A DNA stretch of 64,000 nucleotides from Streptomyces macrolidinus (lineage in GTDB: Bacteria > Actinomycetota > Actinomycetes > Streptomycetales > Streptomycetaceae). The notes under the pieces were generated by a model, which searched no databases, was not told where the DNA came from, and saw only the letters and a list, made by a program, of their open reading frames with translations. The position numbers were made by a program, and so were the translations under genes. Below are positions 1-7,042 of this stretch, piece after piece (the first letter of the stretch is position 1; each line of letters starts with the position of its first letter). The stretch covers positions 1-64,000 of the forward strand of contig NZ_JAMWMR010000024.1 of the NCBI RefSeq assembly GCF_023887685.1. The letters run 5' to 3'.

Positions 1-363
1 GGCCGGGTCCAGGACGATGCGGTCGATCTGCTCGGCGGTGAGCCGGCCGCCGTCGAAGACGAGGCCGAGCTTGAGCGCGGGCCAGTCGATCCGCTCGGTC
101 AGGAAGTGCGCACCGAGGAGCCGAGGCGTCTCGGCGAGGCACAGGCCGGTCTCCTCCAGACCCTCACGCACCGCGCAGTCCCACGGTGTCTCGCCCGGGT
201 CCATGTTCCCGCCCGGCCACTGCCATACGTTCGGATCGCGCGCCGCGCGCAGTTGGATCGGGCGGTCGGCTTCGTCGGTGACGAAGAAGCAGCCGTACAC
301 CGTGGCCTTGGGCAGCATGGCCACGTACTCGGCGGGCGGCAGCCAGTCGGCGCTCAAGGGCAT
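1..363 (-). CDS. NUDIX hydrolase, partial (C-terminus beyond left edge)
   Basis: The 121 visible residues begin MPLSADWLPPAEYVAMLPKA. They contain PGGNMDPGETPWDCAVREG...EETG, a good NUDIX box (Gx5Ex7REx2EExG), so a nucleoside-diphosphate-linked substrate and Mg-dependent pyrophosphohydrolysis are expected. The ATG at 363 is preceded by GGGAG at very short spacing and lies 11 bp after the stop of the double-NUDIX gene, so the two are probably one operon. It closely resembles the second NUDIX domain of the gene at 17620-18888 (same PPEQYAETVLKAT-like opening and the same FDGGRLT segment), so the two loci hold paralogues. The C-terminus is outside the window. Confidence 0.85.
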   Translation of the reverse strand, partial: MPLSADWLPPAEYVAMLPKATVYGCFFVTDEADRPIQLRAARDPNVWQWPGGNMDPGETPWDCAVREGLEETGLCLAETPRLLGAHFLTERIDWPALKLGLVFDGGRLTAEQIDRIVLDPA

Positions 364-374
364 CTCCCGTGGAT

Positions 375-1478
375 CTACCAGGCGTTGGGGTCGGTGAGTT
401 CGGTGAAGGGCTGGCGTGCGGCCCTGGGGATGCCGAGACGTTCGCGGGCCCGGTGCACGGCGGCGAGTTGGTGGGATGCCGACGGACCCCAGTCGAAGAG
501 CTCCGCGGCCTGCTCCGGGGTGGCCAGAACGCGGACGTAGGTGCAGCCGGTGGCGGGGTCGGGCCGCACGGGTCCGACAGAGGTGAGGGCGGCGGCGTAC
601 CGGACGCGTGCGTACGGCTCGGCCGGGTCGGTGAGATGACCGAGGAGCAGCGGCTCGCCGAGCCGGGCGTCGGTCTCTTCGGCGGCCTCGCGGATCAGGG
701 TGGCGACGGGGTCGCCGTGGTCCTCGGGTTCGGGTGTGCCTCCTGGGAGGCAGGCGCAGCCGTTGTGGGGCCCGAGGAGGACGAGGACGCGGCCGTCCGG
801 CGCGAACAGCCAGCCCCAGGACTGGCGCACCGTGAGGCCGTCCGGGGCCGGGCCCGGATGGAAGGGGTAGTGGCGCGAGTGCCGGGCGGTGCTCAGGACA
901 CGGGTGTTGTCGAGGACGGTGGGGGCGAGCGGGAGGCCGTTCTCCAGCAGCACGGTACCGCCGCCGTTGATCCGTGCCCGCAGTGCGGACAGGGCTCGGC
1001 GGGCGTCGCGTGGGGTCATGAGGTCGGGCAGGCGCGCGGGTTCGACGAACTCGATGGCCTCGATCTCGTGGTCGGGCAGCCGGACGGCGGCGATCTGGGC
1101 GTCGGTCCAGGTGCCGCCGTCGTAGACGTAGAGGATCTCGCCGGGGAACCGCATGGCGCTCGGTGCGTCGAAGCTGTCGGCGGAGACCCAGTCGACGGCG
1201 AGGCCGCGCTCTACGGTCGTGGTGACGCCGAGTTCCTCCTGCAGTTCGCGGGCGGCGGCGTGGGAGGGGGCTTCGCCCTTGTCGACGGCGCCGCCCGGCA
1301 GGAGACAGGTATCGAGGTAGTCGACGTGTTCGACGAGGACCTGCCCGCGCTGGTCGGTGATGAGCACGGAGGTGCCGGACCACAGGGAGGCGGAGGCGCG
1401 CAGGGCCCCGTAGTCCTCGTCGGTCATCGAGGTGCCGGGCAGCTCGTCGGAGGCGGAGGCGGAGGGCGTTGTGGTCAT
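375..1478 (-). CDS. Double-NUDIX-domain protein
   Basis: A 367-residue protein with two NUDIX-fold halves. The first (about residues 30-165) has a complete box, GGAVDKGEAPSHAAARELQEELG. The second (about 210-345) has GGTPEPEDHGDPVATLIREAAEET, where the spacing after the first Gly is longer than the consensus and the final Gly is lost, so that half may be degenerate or altered in specificity. The ATG at 1478 follows GGAGAG. The gene lies 29 bp downstream of the PIG-L deacetylase and 11 bp upstream of another NUDIX gene, all on the minus strand. The substrate cannot be told from the sequence; a sugar-nucleotide or nucleotide metabolite is the family expectation. Confidence 0.8.
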   Translation of the reverse strand: MTTTPSASASDELPGTSMTDEDYGALRASASLWSGTSVLITDQRGQVLVEHVDYLDTCLLPGGAVDKGEAPSHAAARELQEELGVTTTVERGLAVDWVSADSFDAPSAMRFPGEILYVYDGGTWTDAQIAAVRLPDHEIEAIEFVEPARLPDLMTPRDARRALSALRARINGGGTVLLENGLPLAPTVLDNTRVLSTARHSRHYPFHPGPAPDGLTVRQSWGWLFAPDGRVLVLLGPHNGCACLPGGTPEPEDHGDPVATLIREAAEETDARLGEPLLLGHLTDPAEPYARVRYAAALTSVGPVRPDPATGCTYVRVLATPEQAAELFDWGPSASHQLAAVHRARERLGIPRAARQPFTELTDPNAW

Positions 1479-1507
1479 GTCTCTCCGATCAGGCGGTGAG
1501 GCGGTGG

Positions 1508-2284
1508 TCAGGTGGCGGTCAGTTGATGCGGATCGCCTGGGACGGGGCCAGGCGTGAGCCGGGTGAAGTACTCGGTCTCGATGATCTCGCGGCGGGTTGC
1601 TTCGGGCAGGCGGGCGAGGATACCGGGCAGCGACCGCTCACGCGCGACCTCGCTCTGATGTGCGAGGATCCCGCGCCACTTCACACCGACCCACGGCGCC
1701 ACGTCCACGACCGTGGTCACGTACGCGTCCGGAACACAGAGCAGGCTCTTTCCAACCCCCGTCAGAAGTGGCCCCAGTTGACCGACCCCGCTGTCGGAGT
1801 GAGTACCCGCGTACAGCGCTCGGGGCTGCCACGGTTCCCCGGCTTCCCGGTACACGTGCGGGAGTCCGGCCACTTCGAGGGCGAGGAGGGTGATCTGGTG
1901 TGTGCGGCGGTGGTCCGGGTGGCCGGTGAGTTGGCCGAGCGCGTCGTGGGTGACGACAATGTCGGGGCGGAACTCCCGTACGTGCCGCACAAGAAGGCCG
2001 ACAGGTTCGTCGAGCGGCGCGTCACAGAGGCGGGTTCGTCCGGGCGCGGAGGTCGGGTTGCGGGCGTCGGCGTAACCCAGCATGCGTGGCTCACCCGCGC
2101 CCAACGCACGCAGGGCGTCGGCGAGTTCGGCAGCACGGTGACTGGTCGCGCTCCATGTGGTGGTGACGACCGCGGTGCGGGCGCCGTGGGCGGCATGCCG
2201 GGCCAGCACGCCACCCGCGAGCAAGGACTCGTCGTCGGGATGGGCGAACACACCCAGCAAGGACGGGGGAGAGGGCAGCGTCAC
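1508..2284 (-). CDS. PIG-L (LmbE-like) family deacetylase
   Basis: The protein carries the zinc-binding AHPDDE motif near residue 15 and the second metal/catalytic signature LTGHPDHRRTH about 110 residues later, the hallmarks of PIG-L/MshB/Mca enzymes that deacetylate N-acetylglucosamine-type sugars or hydrolyse mycothiol conjugates. The GTG at 2284 is chosen because AAGGAGA stands six bases upstream; an in-frame ATG at 2350 would add 22 low-complexity residues with no ribosome site. The 258-residue length is normal for the family. It heads the minus-strand group with two NUDIX genes, so deacetylation of a nucleotide-linked amino sugar is a reasonable but unproven joint role. Confidence 0.85.
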   Translation of the reverse strand: MTLPSPPSLLGVFAHPDDESLLAGGVLARHAAHGARTAVVTTTWSATSHRAAELADALRALGAGEPRMLGYADARNPTSAPGRTRLCDAPLDEPVGLLVRHVREFRPDIVVTHDALGQLTGHPDHRRTHQITLLALEVAGLPHVYREAGEPWQPRALYAGTHSDSGVGQLGPLLTGVGKSLLCVPDAYVTTVVDVAPWVGVKWRGILAHQSEVARERSLPGILARLPEATRREIIETEYFTRLTPGPVPGDPHQLTAT

Positions 2285-2612
2285 GGAGCGTCTCCTTCCA
2301 CTGGACGGGTCCTCAGATGATGGCGGCTTCGGGGCTTCCGTGGCACACATTCGTTTTGCCGTTCACCGACCGGTTGCCCCAGCACATGACGCGCTCGCTG
2401 ACGACGGATCCAACCATGCGAGAAGCTGGGGAAGTTCGATCATCGTTTGCGTGAATTCGCAGTAAGCATATGTCAATTGAATGTGCGGTAACGAAGATGG
2501 CGGGTGGTTGATCATTTGGAAGACCCTTGACAGGGGAAGTTGTGCGATTGAGCATCGGTGTGCCTCCGCTGACTGGTGGGGGTTCAGTTACGGACGAGAC
2601 AGGGGGTTTCGT
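2285..2612. other. Divergent intergenic region (PIG-L operon / peptide operon)
   Basis: This 328-bp stretch separates the minus-strand PIG-L group from the plus-strand peptide operon. It is clearly more AT-rich than its surroundings between about 2430 and 2560, as expected for a two-way promoter region. One recognisable promoter for the plus strand lies at 2527-2555. I see no convincing gene in it, although an upstream in-frame extension of the peptide gene to 2481 is open. Confidence 0.6.
2527..2555 (+). promoter_or_regulatory. Putative sigma-70-type promoter of peptide operon
   Basis: A perfect -35 TTGACA at 2527-2532 is followed after 17 bases by GAGCAT at 2550-2555, a weak -10 keeping only the conserved A and final T. 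Transcription would start near 2562, about 50 bases before the peptide ATG at 2613. Confidence 0.4.
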
Positions 2613-2699
2613 ATGTCCGCGATTGTTTCCACGCTCAAGCACACGAAGTACGTCATGGGTTCGATGACGGCGGTGCTCTTCAGCTTCTGCGTCAGCTGA
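2613..2699 (+). CDS. 28-residue peptide, possible precursor or leader peptide
   Basis: The ATG at 2613 has a strong AGGGGGT ribosome site about seven bases upstream, better than many annotated genes here. The peptide starts MSAIVSTLKHTKYV and ends LFSFCVS: a basic N-terminal half and a hydrophobic C-terminal half with one Cys. It is too short for normal gene callers. It is followed at once by a stable hairpin (2706-2738) and then by an AMP-ligase gene and a presenilin-like membrane protease gene on the same strand. A highly expressed peptide followed by a partial terminator and enzymes is the usual layout of a modified-peptide locus. An attenuation leader peptide is the main alternative. I recognise no family. 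Confidence 0.55.
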   Translation: MSAIVSTLKHTKYVMGSMTAVLFSFCVS

Positions 2700-2705
2700 C
2701 CCGCG

Positions 2706-2738
2706 GGTGGGGTGGGCGGCCAGGTCGTCCACCCCACC
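2706..2738 (+). terminator. Hairpin between peptide gene and AMP ligase (partial terminator/attenuator)
   Basis: A perfect 10-bp inverted repeat, GGTGGGGTGG at 2706-2715 and CCACCCCACC at 2729-2738, with a 13-base loop. It begins seven bases after the peptide stop. No U-tract follows, which is common in Streptomyces. It would let the peptide be made in excess over the downstream genes. Confidence 0.6.
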
Positions 2739-2781
2739 ATGGGACGGGACCGGGGAGCGGGGTGAGGGCGGGAAAGGGACC

Positions 2782-4200
2782 ATGTTCGACGCGGGGATAC
2801 GACAGTTCCGGATGGCGCTGGCCATGGTGCTCGGCCGCCCGATCAACGTGCGCTCCGCCGAGCGCCTCGTAGCCGACGCGCTCGCCACACTCGCCGAGTT
2901 CGGCTCACCCGGCGAGGACGTCGAACAGTTGCTGCACGGCGCCTCCTCCGGTGAGGCGCAGATGCGCACCGACCTCGCGAACAGGGCCCTGCGCCGCACC
3001 GCGAAGCGCCTCGCGGCGAAGTCACGCTTCTACGCCGACCACTTCGCGGCGGCAGGTGTCGACCCGGCCGCGCTGAACCTCGACACCATCGACACCGTGC
3101 CCGTCACCACCAAGACCGACCTGGTCAAGCGGTCCCGGGACTTCCTGTGCAGTGAACCCTTCCTCGCCTCCCGCACCACCGGCACGACAGGCCGGCCCAC
3201 CGAGGTCTGGTACTCCCGCTACGAGGAGCGCCTGTGGCCCTCACTCGTCGCCCTCTCCCAGGTGCTGCGCGGCAACATCCGCACCACCGACCTGATCCAG
3301 TTCAACGTCAGCTCCCGGGCGACCGGCACCGCGTACACGGAGATGCAGGTCGCACGCATGGCCGGAGCGACGATCCGGATGGTGGGGCTGATACCTCCCG
3401 CCGAGACACTCGACGTCACCGCGGGAACCGACGAAGCCGCACCGACGCTGATGGTCACCTACCCCAGCTATCTGGCGCAGTTGGTCCGCCTGGCCCGCGA
3501 ACGCGGCCTCGGCCCCGCGGACTTCCGGCTGCGCACCATCACGGTCGGCAGCGAAGTACTCTCAGCCACCCTCGCGTCCGCCGCCGAGGCGACCTTCGGC
3601 GCCACCGTCGAGGACCTCTACGGCATGACCGAGATCTCCCCGGTCGCGGGCGCGATCTGCCGACAGCGGCATCTCCATATCGACGCGGGCGTCGGACTGG
3701 TGGAGGTGTGCGATCTCGACACCGGACGCAAGGCCGCGCCCGGAGAACTCGGCACGATCGTCGCCACCCCGTTCTACCCCTACCGGGAGTGCATGCCGGT
3801 CTTCCGCTACGACACCCGCGACCTGGTGCGCCAACTCCCCGACGCGCCGCTCGACTGCGAGATGCGGAACGTACCGGCGACCTCGCACATCCTCGGCAAG
3901 GCGGACCATGTGCTGCGCACCCATGACGGCCCGGTGACCCCGCGCGACATCGTCGAGGTCCTCGACGCACTGCCCGGCGCCCGCTGGCCGATGCGCTACC
4001 GCGCCGACGTGGTGGACGGCCGGCTGCACGTGGAGGTGGCCGCCTCCTCGCTCCCGGAGACGACCGGCATCGCGCGGTACTTCGCCGACGCGGGCATGGA
4101 CGTCACGGTCGATGTCGTACCGGTGGACGGCACCCGACTGCGGCGCTACCGCAGCGACTTGCTCGAGCACAGCTTCTCCTCCCTCGGGGGCGCCGTATGA
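2782..4200 (+). CDS. PaaK-like AMP-forming acyl ligase (phenylacetate-CoA ligase family)
   Basis: A 472-residue adenylate-forming enzyme. The phosphate-binding loop SRTTGTTGRPTEVW, the adenine-site motif EDLYGMTE and the hinge-region RYDTRDLV are all in PaaK-family order, and the length fits phenylacetate-CoA ligase-like proteins. It should activate a carboxylate with ATP as acyl-AMP; whether the acceptor is CoA, a carrier or an amine is unknown. The ATG at 2782 is preceded by GGAAAGGG. No carrier protein or other biosynthetic gene adjoins it; its partners are the 28-residue peptide upstream and a membrane protease-like gene whose ATG overlaps its stop (ATGA). Activating a peptide carboxyl end or ligating a small acid to the peptide are possible roles, both inferred. 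Confidence 0.8.
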   Translation: MFDAGIRQFRMALAMVLGRPINVRSAERLVADALATLAEFGSPGEDVEQLLHGASSGEAQMRTDLANRALRRTAKRLAAKSRFYADHFAAAGVDPAALNLDTIDTVPVTTKTDLVKRSRDFLCSEPFLASRTTGTTGRPTEVWYSRYEERLWPSLVALSQVLRGNIRTTDLIQFNVSSRATGTAYTEMQVARMAGATIRMVGLIPPAETLDVTAGTDEAAPTLMVTYPSYLAQLVRLARERGLGPADFRLRTITVGSEVLSATLASAAEATFGATVEDLYGMTEISPVAGAICRQRHLHIDAGVGLVEVCDLDTGRKAAPGELGTIVATPFYPYRECMPVFRYDTRDLVRQLPDAPLDCEMRNVPATSHILGKADHVLRTHDGPVTPRDIVEVLDALPGARWPMRYRADVVDGRLHVEVAASSLPETTGIARYFADAGMDVTVDVVPVDGTRLRRYRSDLLEHSFSSLGGAV

Positions 4201-5153
4201 CCACCGCACAGAACGTGTTCTTCGTCCTGGTGACCCTCGCGATCGCGCTCGGCGTCTCGCTCGCCTCGGTCGGCTACTTCCGCAAGGTCACGCTGCCCCG
4301 CCCCGCTGTCGGCGTCTTCAACGGCAAAGACATGGTCATCATGATGGGCTTCGTGATCGCGCTGCCCTTCCTCTATCTCGCCCTCCCGGACTGGCTGTTG
4401 CCACCCGTCCTGGGACTGACCCTGGCCGGTGGGCTCAGCGTCGGCTACGGGGCGGTCGTACGGCGCGGGTCGATGCGCTGGGCGATCATCCTCTGTCTGC
4501 TGGCCGCCGACTGGATCACCGCGCGCGGCGCCGAGGACGACCCCACCCACGCCCTGCCGTACTGGCTGATCAACAGCGCGGTCATCATGCTGATGGTGGT
4601 CGGCGCCGCCAACCTCAACACCCAGGGCGGCCTGAAGCTGCGGCACGTCTCCCGCTTCGCGCTGGCCCTCGCCGTCTACGACCTCTTCTTCGCCACCGTC
4701 GTACCGCTCACCCAGAAGCTGTTCGGCGCCGTCCAGGGCTACGCCTTCGCCCCGTCGGCCGGGGTGCGCATCGGTGAGCTGGGCGGCGTCGTGGGCATGG
4801 GTGACCTCCTGGTCTACGCACTCTTCAGCACCGTGGCGTACAAGGCGTACGGACGTCGGGGGCTGACCGTGGCCCTCTGCCTGGTCGCCGTGTTCGGCGC
4901 GCTGGCACCGACGTTGGCGCCGATCACGGTCGAGGCCTTCACCGGGCACCTTCCGGAGATCGTGCCCGCGCAGATCTTCTTCGGCCCGGCCGCGTTCATC
5001 GGCTACCTCGCGCTGCGCCGCATCGGCCCGGAACGACGCATGATCGAGGTCCGCCCGCCCGCGCGCGTCACGTCGAGCGAGGCCGATGAGGAACGGGAGA
5101 GGGCGGGCGGGGATGGCGAACAGGAGAGGGCGGGCGCCGGAATTCGCTCATGA
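4197..5153 (+). CDS. Presenilin/SPP-like GxGD membrane protein, putative intramembrane aspartyl protease
   Basis: A 318-residue protein with about eight or nine hydrophobic segments and a charged C-terminal tail (from about residue 285). VYD at 160-162 lies inside one membrane segment and GMGD at 200-203 in the next. PAQ at 257-259 begins the last hydrophobic segment, where family members have PAL. The order YD, GxGD, PA(L), with 41 residues between the aspartates, is that of the presenilin/signal peptide peptidase (A22) clan; the assignment rests on these motifs only. The start overlaps the ligase stop (ATGA), so the two are translationally coupled. The natural hypothesis is that it cuts the hydrophobic peptide encoded at 2613 within the membrane. 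It has no recognisable resemblance to ordinary transporters. Confidence 0.65.
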   Translation: MTTAQNVFFVLVTLAIALGVSLASVGYFRKVTLPRPAVGVFNGKDMVIMMGFVIALPFLYLALPDWLLPPVLGLTLAGGLSVGYGAVVRRGSMRWAIILCLLAADWITARGAEDDPTHALPYWLINSAVIMLMVVGAANLNTQGGLKLRHVSRFALALAVYDLFFATVVPLTQKLFGAVQGYAFAPSAGVRIGELGGVVGMGDLLVYALFSTVAYKAYGRRGLTVALCLVAVFGALAPTLAPITVEAFTGHLPEIVPAQIFFGPAAFIGYLALRRIGPERRMIEVRPPARVTSSEADEERERAGGDGEQERAGAGIRS

Positions 5154-5165
5154 ATTCGTGTAATT

Positions 5166-5228
5166 CGCGTCATGCGCGTCATGCGCGTCATGCGCGTCAT
5201 GTGTGTCATGTGTGTCAGGGGTGTCAGG
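5166..5228. repeat. 9-bp tandem repeat
   Basis: Four perfect copies of CGCGTCATG (5166-5201) are followed by three drifting copies, TGTGTCATG, TGTGTCAGG and GGTGTCAGG. It fills the gap between two convergent genes and may be a slippage product; no terminator-like hairpin is visible here. Confidence 0.9.
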
Positions 5229-5243
5229 GGTGAATTCCAGGGC

Positions 5244-6158
5244 TCATCTGTCGGTGACCGCCGACAGCCAAGCCGTGTCCTCCGGGCCCGGTGCGTCGGG
5301 TCCGGGCTCGGGCAGCCGCCGGACCTCGCCCGTGCGCAGGGCGACCGTGGCCCGTGGCCGCATCGGTCCGTCTCCTCTGCGTGAGAGCAGGACGAGTTCC
5401 CACACCGTGGCCGTCATGGCGTCGAGCCGGGTGGCGCAGTCGGCGGTGACGCGGCGCGGATTCCGGGTCCGGCCCAGGGACAGATGAGGGGTGAAGTGCT
5501 CGGCGTGTCCGACGCAGCGCGGGAACCGCTGCTGAAGCGAGCGGTACAGGCCCGCCCACGGCGCCTCTCCGGCTGCCGTCGGATCGAGCCACACGGTGAA
5601 GTACGCCCGGTGCCGGAAGGTACGCAGGCCCTCCAGCCGGGTCGTGAAGACCGGGGTCTCGGCCGCCGCCGCCGCGAGCAGCGGGGCGGCCCGCTCGAAG
5701 TCGGACTCCGGTACGAAGCCGAAGAGCACATTGACGTGCGGTGGCCACCGGTGGATCTGCGGGTCGTGGTCCCGGCGGATGTCCTGGATCGGCGGCCACA
5801 GCTCCGCGGGCGGGATCCAGGCCACCGCCGTACGGGAGGTCGGTGACACATCGAGGACGCCGACGGGCTTGCTGCTGCCGCTGCTCGCGGCGGTGCCCGG
5901 GTCCGCTTGCGCGTCCCGTACCCGGCCCGCCTCCGACCGGTCGACGCGGTCCACGCCCGTGGCCCGGTCCCAGACCACCTCGCCGTCCGCCTCGATGAAC
6001 ACCACCCGGTGCCACGGGATGTCGCCGCCGGGTACGAAGGACGGCAGCGGGATGCGTTCGACGGTGCCCCCGCGCTGGCCGATCCCCAGCACGAACCGGG
6101 CCGGATCGAACCTCGGGTCCCAGCAGACCTGGTGATAGATCTCGTCGCTGGTACGCAT
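5244..6158 (-). CDS. MJ1316 (DUF504) RNA-end-recognition domain fused to 2H (2'-5' RNA ligase-like) phosphoesterase
   Basis: Residues 1-75 (MRTSDEIYHQVCWDPRFDPA...) match the MJ1316/DUF504 domain, proposed to recognise RNA cyclic-phosphate ends. The C-terminal half is a 2H phosphoesterase with paired motifs HVNVLFGF and HLSLGR; the first is H-x-N rather than the usual H-x-T/S. The substrate is probably RNA carrying 2',3'-cyclic or 2'-5' linkages. The ATG at 6158 is preferred because GAGAGGGGT lies just upstream; a start at 6191 would add 11 residues. It is convergent with the GxGD gene and transcribed apart from the ABC operon. A role in RNA repair or a tRNA-splicing-like reaction is family knowledge, not visible in this locus. 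Confidence 0.75.
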   Translation of the reverse strand: MRTSDEIYHQVCWDPRFDPARFVLGIGQRGGTVERIPLPSFVPGGDIPWHRVVFIEADGEVVWDRATGVDRVDRSEAGRVRDAQADPGTAASSGSSKPVGVLDVSPTSRTAVAWIPPAELWPPIQDIRRDHDPQIHRWPPHVNVLFGFVPESDFERAAPLLAAAAAETPVFTTRLEGLRTFRHRAYFTVWLDPTAAGEAPWAGLYRSLQQRFPRCVGHAEHFTPHLSLGRTRNPRRVTADCATRLDAMTATVWELVLLSRRGDGPMRPRATVALRTGEVRRLPEPGPDAPGPEDTAWLSAVTDR

Positions 6159-6234
6159 CACGACCCCTCTCCACCCTCTGCTGGTCACCATCCTGGGCGC
6201 TCAGGGTCATGGATTCCACCGCCGGCCTACCGGT

Positions 6235-7035
6235 CTACCGGGCCTGCTCGGGCTCCGCGTCGGCAGGCCCGAGCACCGCGGCGCGGGCCGGTGCCCGTAC
6301 CGCCCGTCCCACCTCCGCCCGCAGCGCCACGAACTCCGGCAGGCCCCGCGTCGCGATCTGGTCGCGCTGTGCGGGGAGTCCGACCGGCAGGTCACGGGCG
6401 ACGCGGGAGTCCGGGCCCGCGGAGAGGACGACCACACGGTCGCCGAGGTAGACGCTCTCGTCGATGTCGTGCGTGACGAACACGATCGTGGCGCCGTCCG
6501 TGCGGTGCACCTCCAGGAGCAGGTCCTCCAGGTCCTCGCGGGTCCGTGCGTCCAGGGAGCCGAAGGGCTCGTCCATGAGCAGCAGAGAGGGGCGTACGAC
6601 CAGGGCGCGCGCGATGGCGACCCGCTGCTGCATACCGCCGGAGAGCTGCCAGGGGGAGCGGCGGGCCGAGGCCTCGAGGCCGACGCGCTCCAGCATGTGC
6701 TCGGCCTCGGCGCGCCGCTCGGCCCGGCGCAGGCCCTGACGGCGCAGCGGCAGCGCCACGTTGTCGCGGACCGAGAGCCACGGCAGCAGCGAGCGGCCGT
6801 AGTCCTGGAAGACGACCGCGAGCCGGTCCGGCACACCGGTAACCAACGTGCCGTCGATCGTGACCGCGCCCTCGCGGACGGGCAGCAGCCCGGCGATCGT
6901 GCGCAGCAGCGTCGACTTGCCGCAGCCGGACGGGCCGACGACACACAGGAGTTGACCGTCCGGCACGCTCAGCGACACATCGCGCAGGACACGGTGCTCG
7001 CCGTACGACTGGCTCAGGGAGTCGAGTCGGAGCAT
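6235..7035 (-). CDS. ABC importer ATPase, nitrate/sulfonate/taurine type
   Basis: The protein has Walker A GPSGCGKS, Q-loop FQDYGRSLLPW, signature LSGGMQQR, Walker B LLLMDEP and the switch His in VFVTHDIDES, the typical SsuB/TauB arrangement. The ATG at 7035 (MLRLDSLSQSYGEH) is taken as start; the longer open frame begins inside the preceding gene. It is the last gene of a five-gene minus-strand operon, seven bases after the ThDP decarboxylase. It energises the two permeases encoded at 8647-10238 on the cytoplasmic face of the membrane. Confidence 0.9.
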   Translation of the reverse strand: MLRLDSLSQSYGEHRVLRDVSLSVPDGQLLCVVGPSGCGKSTLLRTIAGLLPVREGAVTIDGTLVTGVPDRLAVVFQDYGRSLLPWLSVRDNVALPLRRQGLRRAERRAEAEHMLERVGLEASARRSPWQLSGGMQQRVAIARALVVRPSLLLMDEPFGSLDARTREDLEDLLLEVHRTDGATIVFVTHDIDESVYLGDRVVVLSAGPDSRVARDLPVGLPAQRDQIATRGLPEFVALRAEVGRAVRAPARAAVLGPADAEPEQAR

Positions 7036-7042
7036 CCGGGTC

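Noticed and set aside
2481..2612. Upstream in-frame extension of the 28-residue peptide
   Set aside because: The extension has no ribosome site, crosses the likely promoter, and its residues are not signal-like; the internal ATG at 2613 has a strong site.
5166..5228. Tandem array considered as a CRISPR array
   Set aside because: Units are 9 bp with no spacers.
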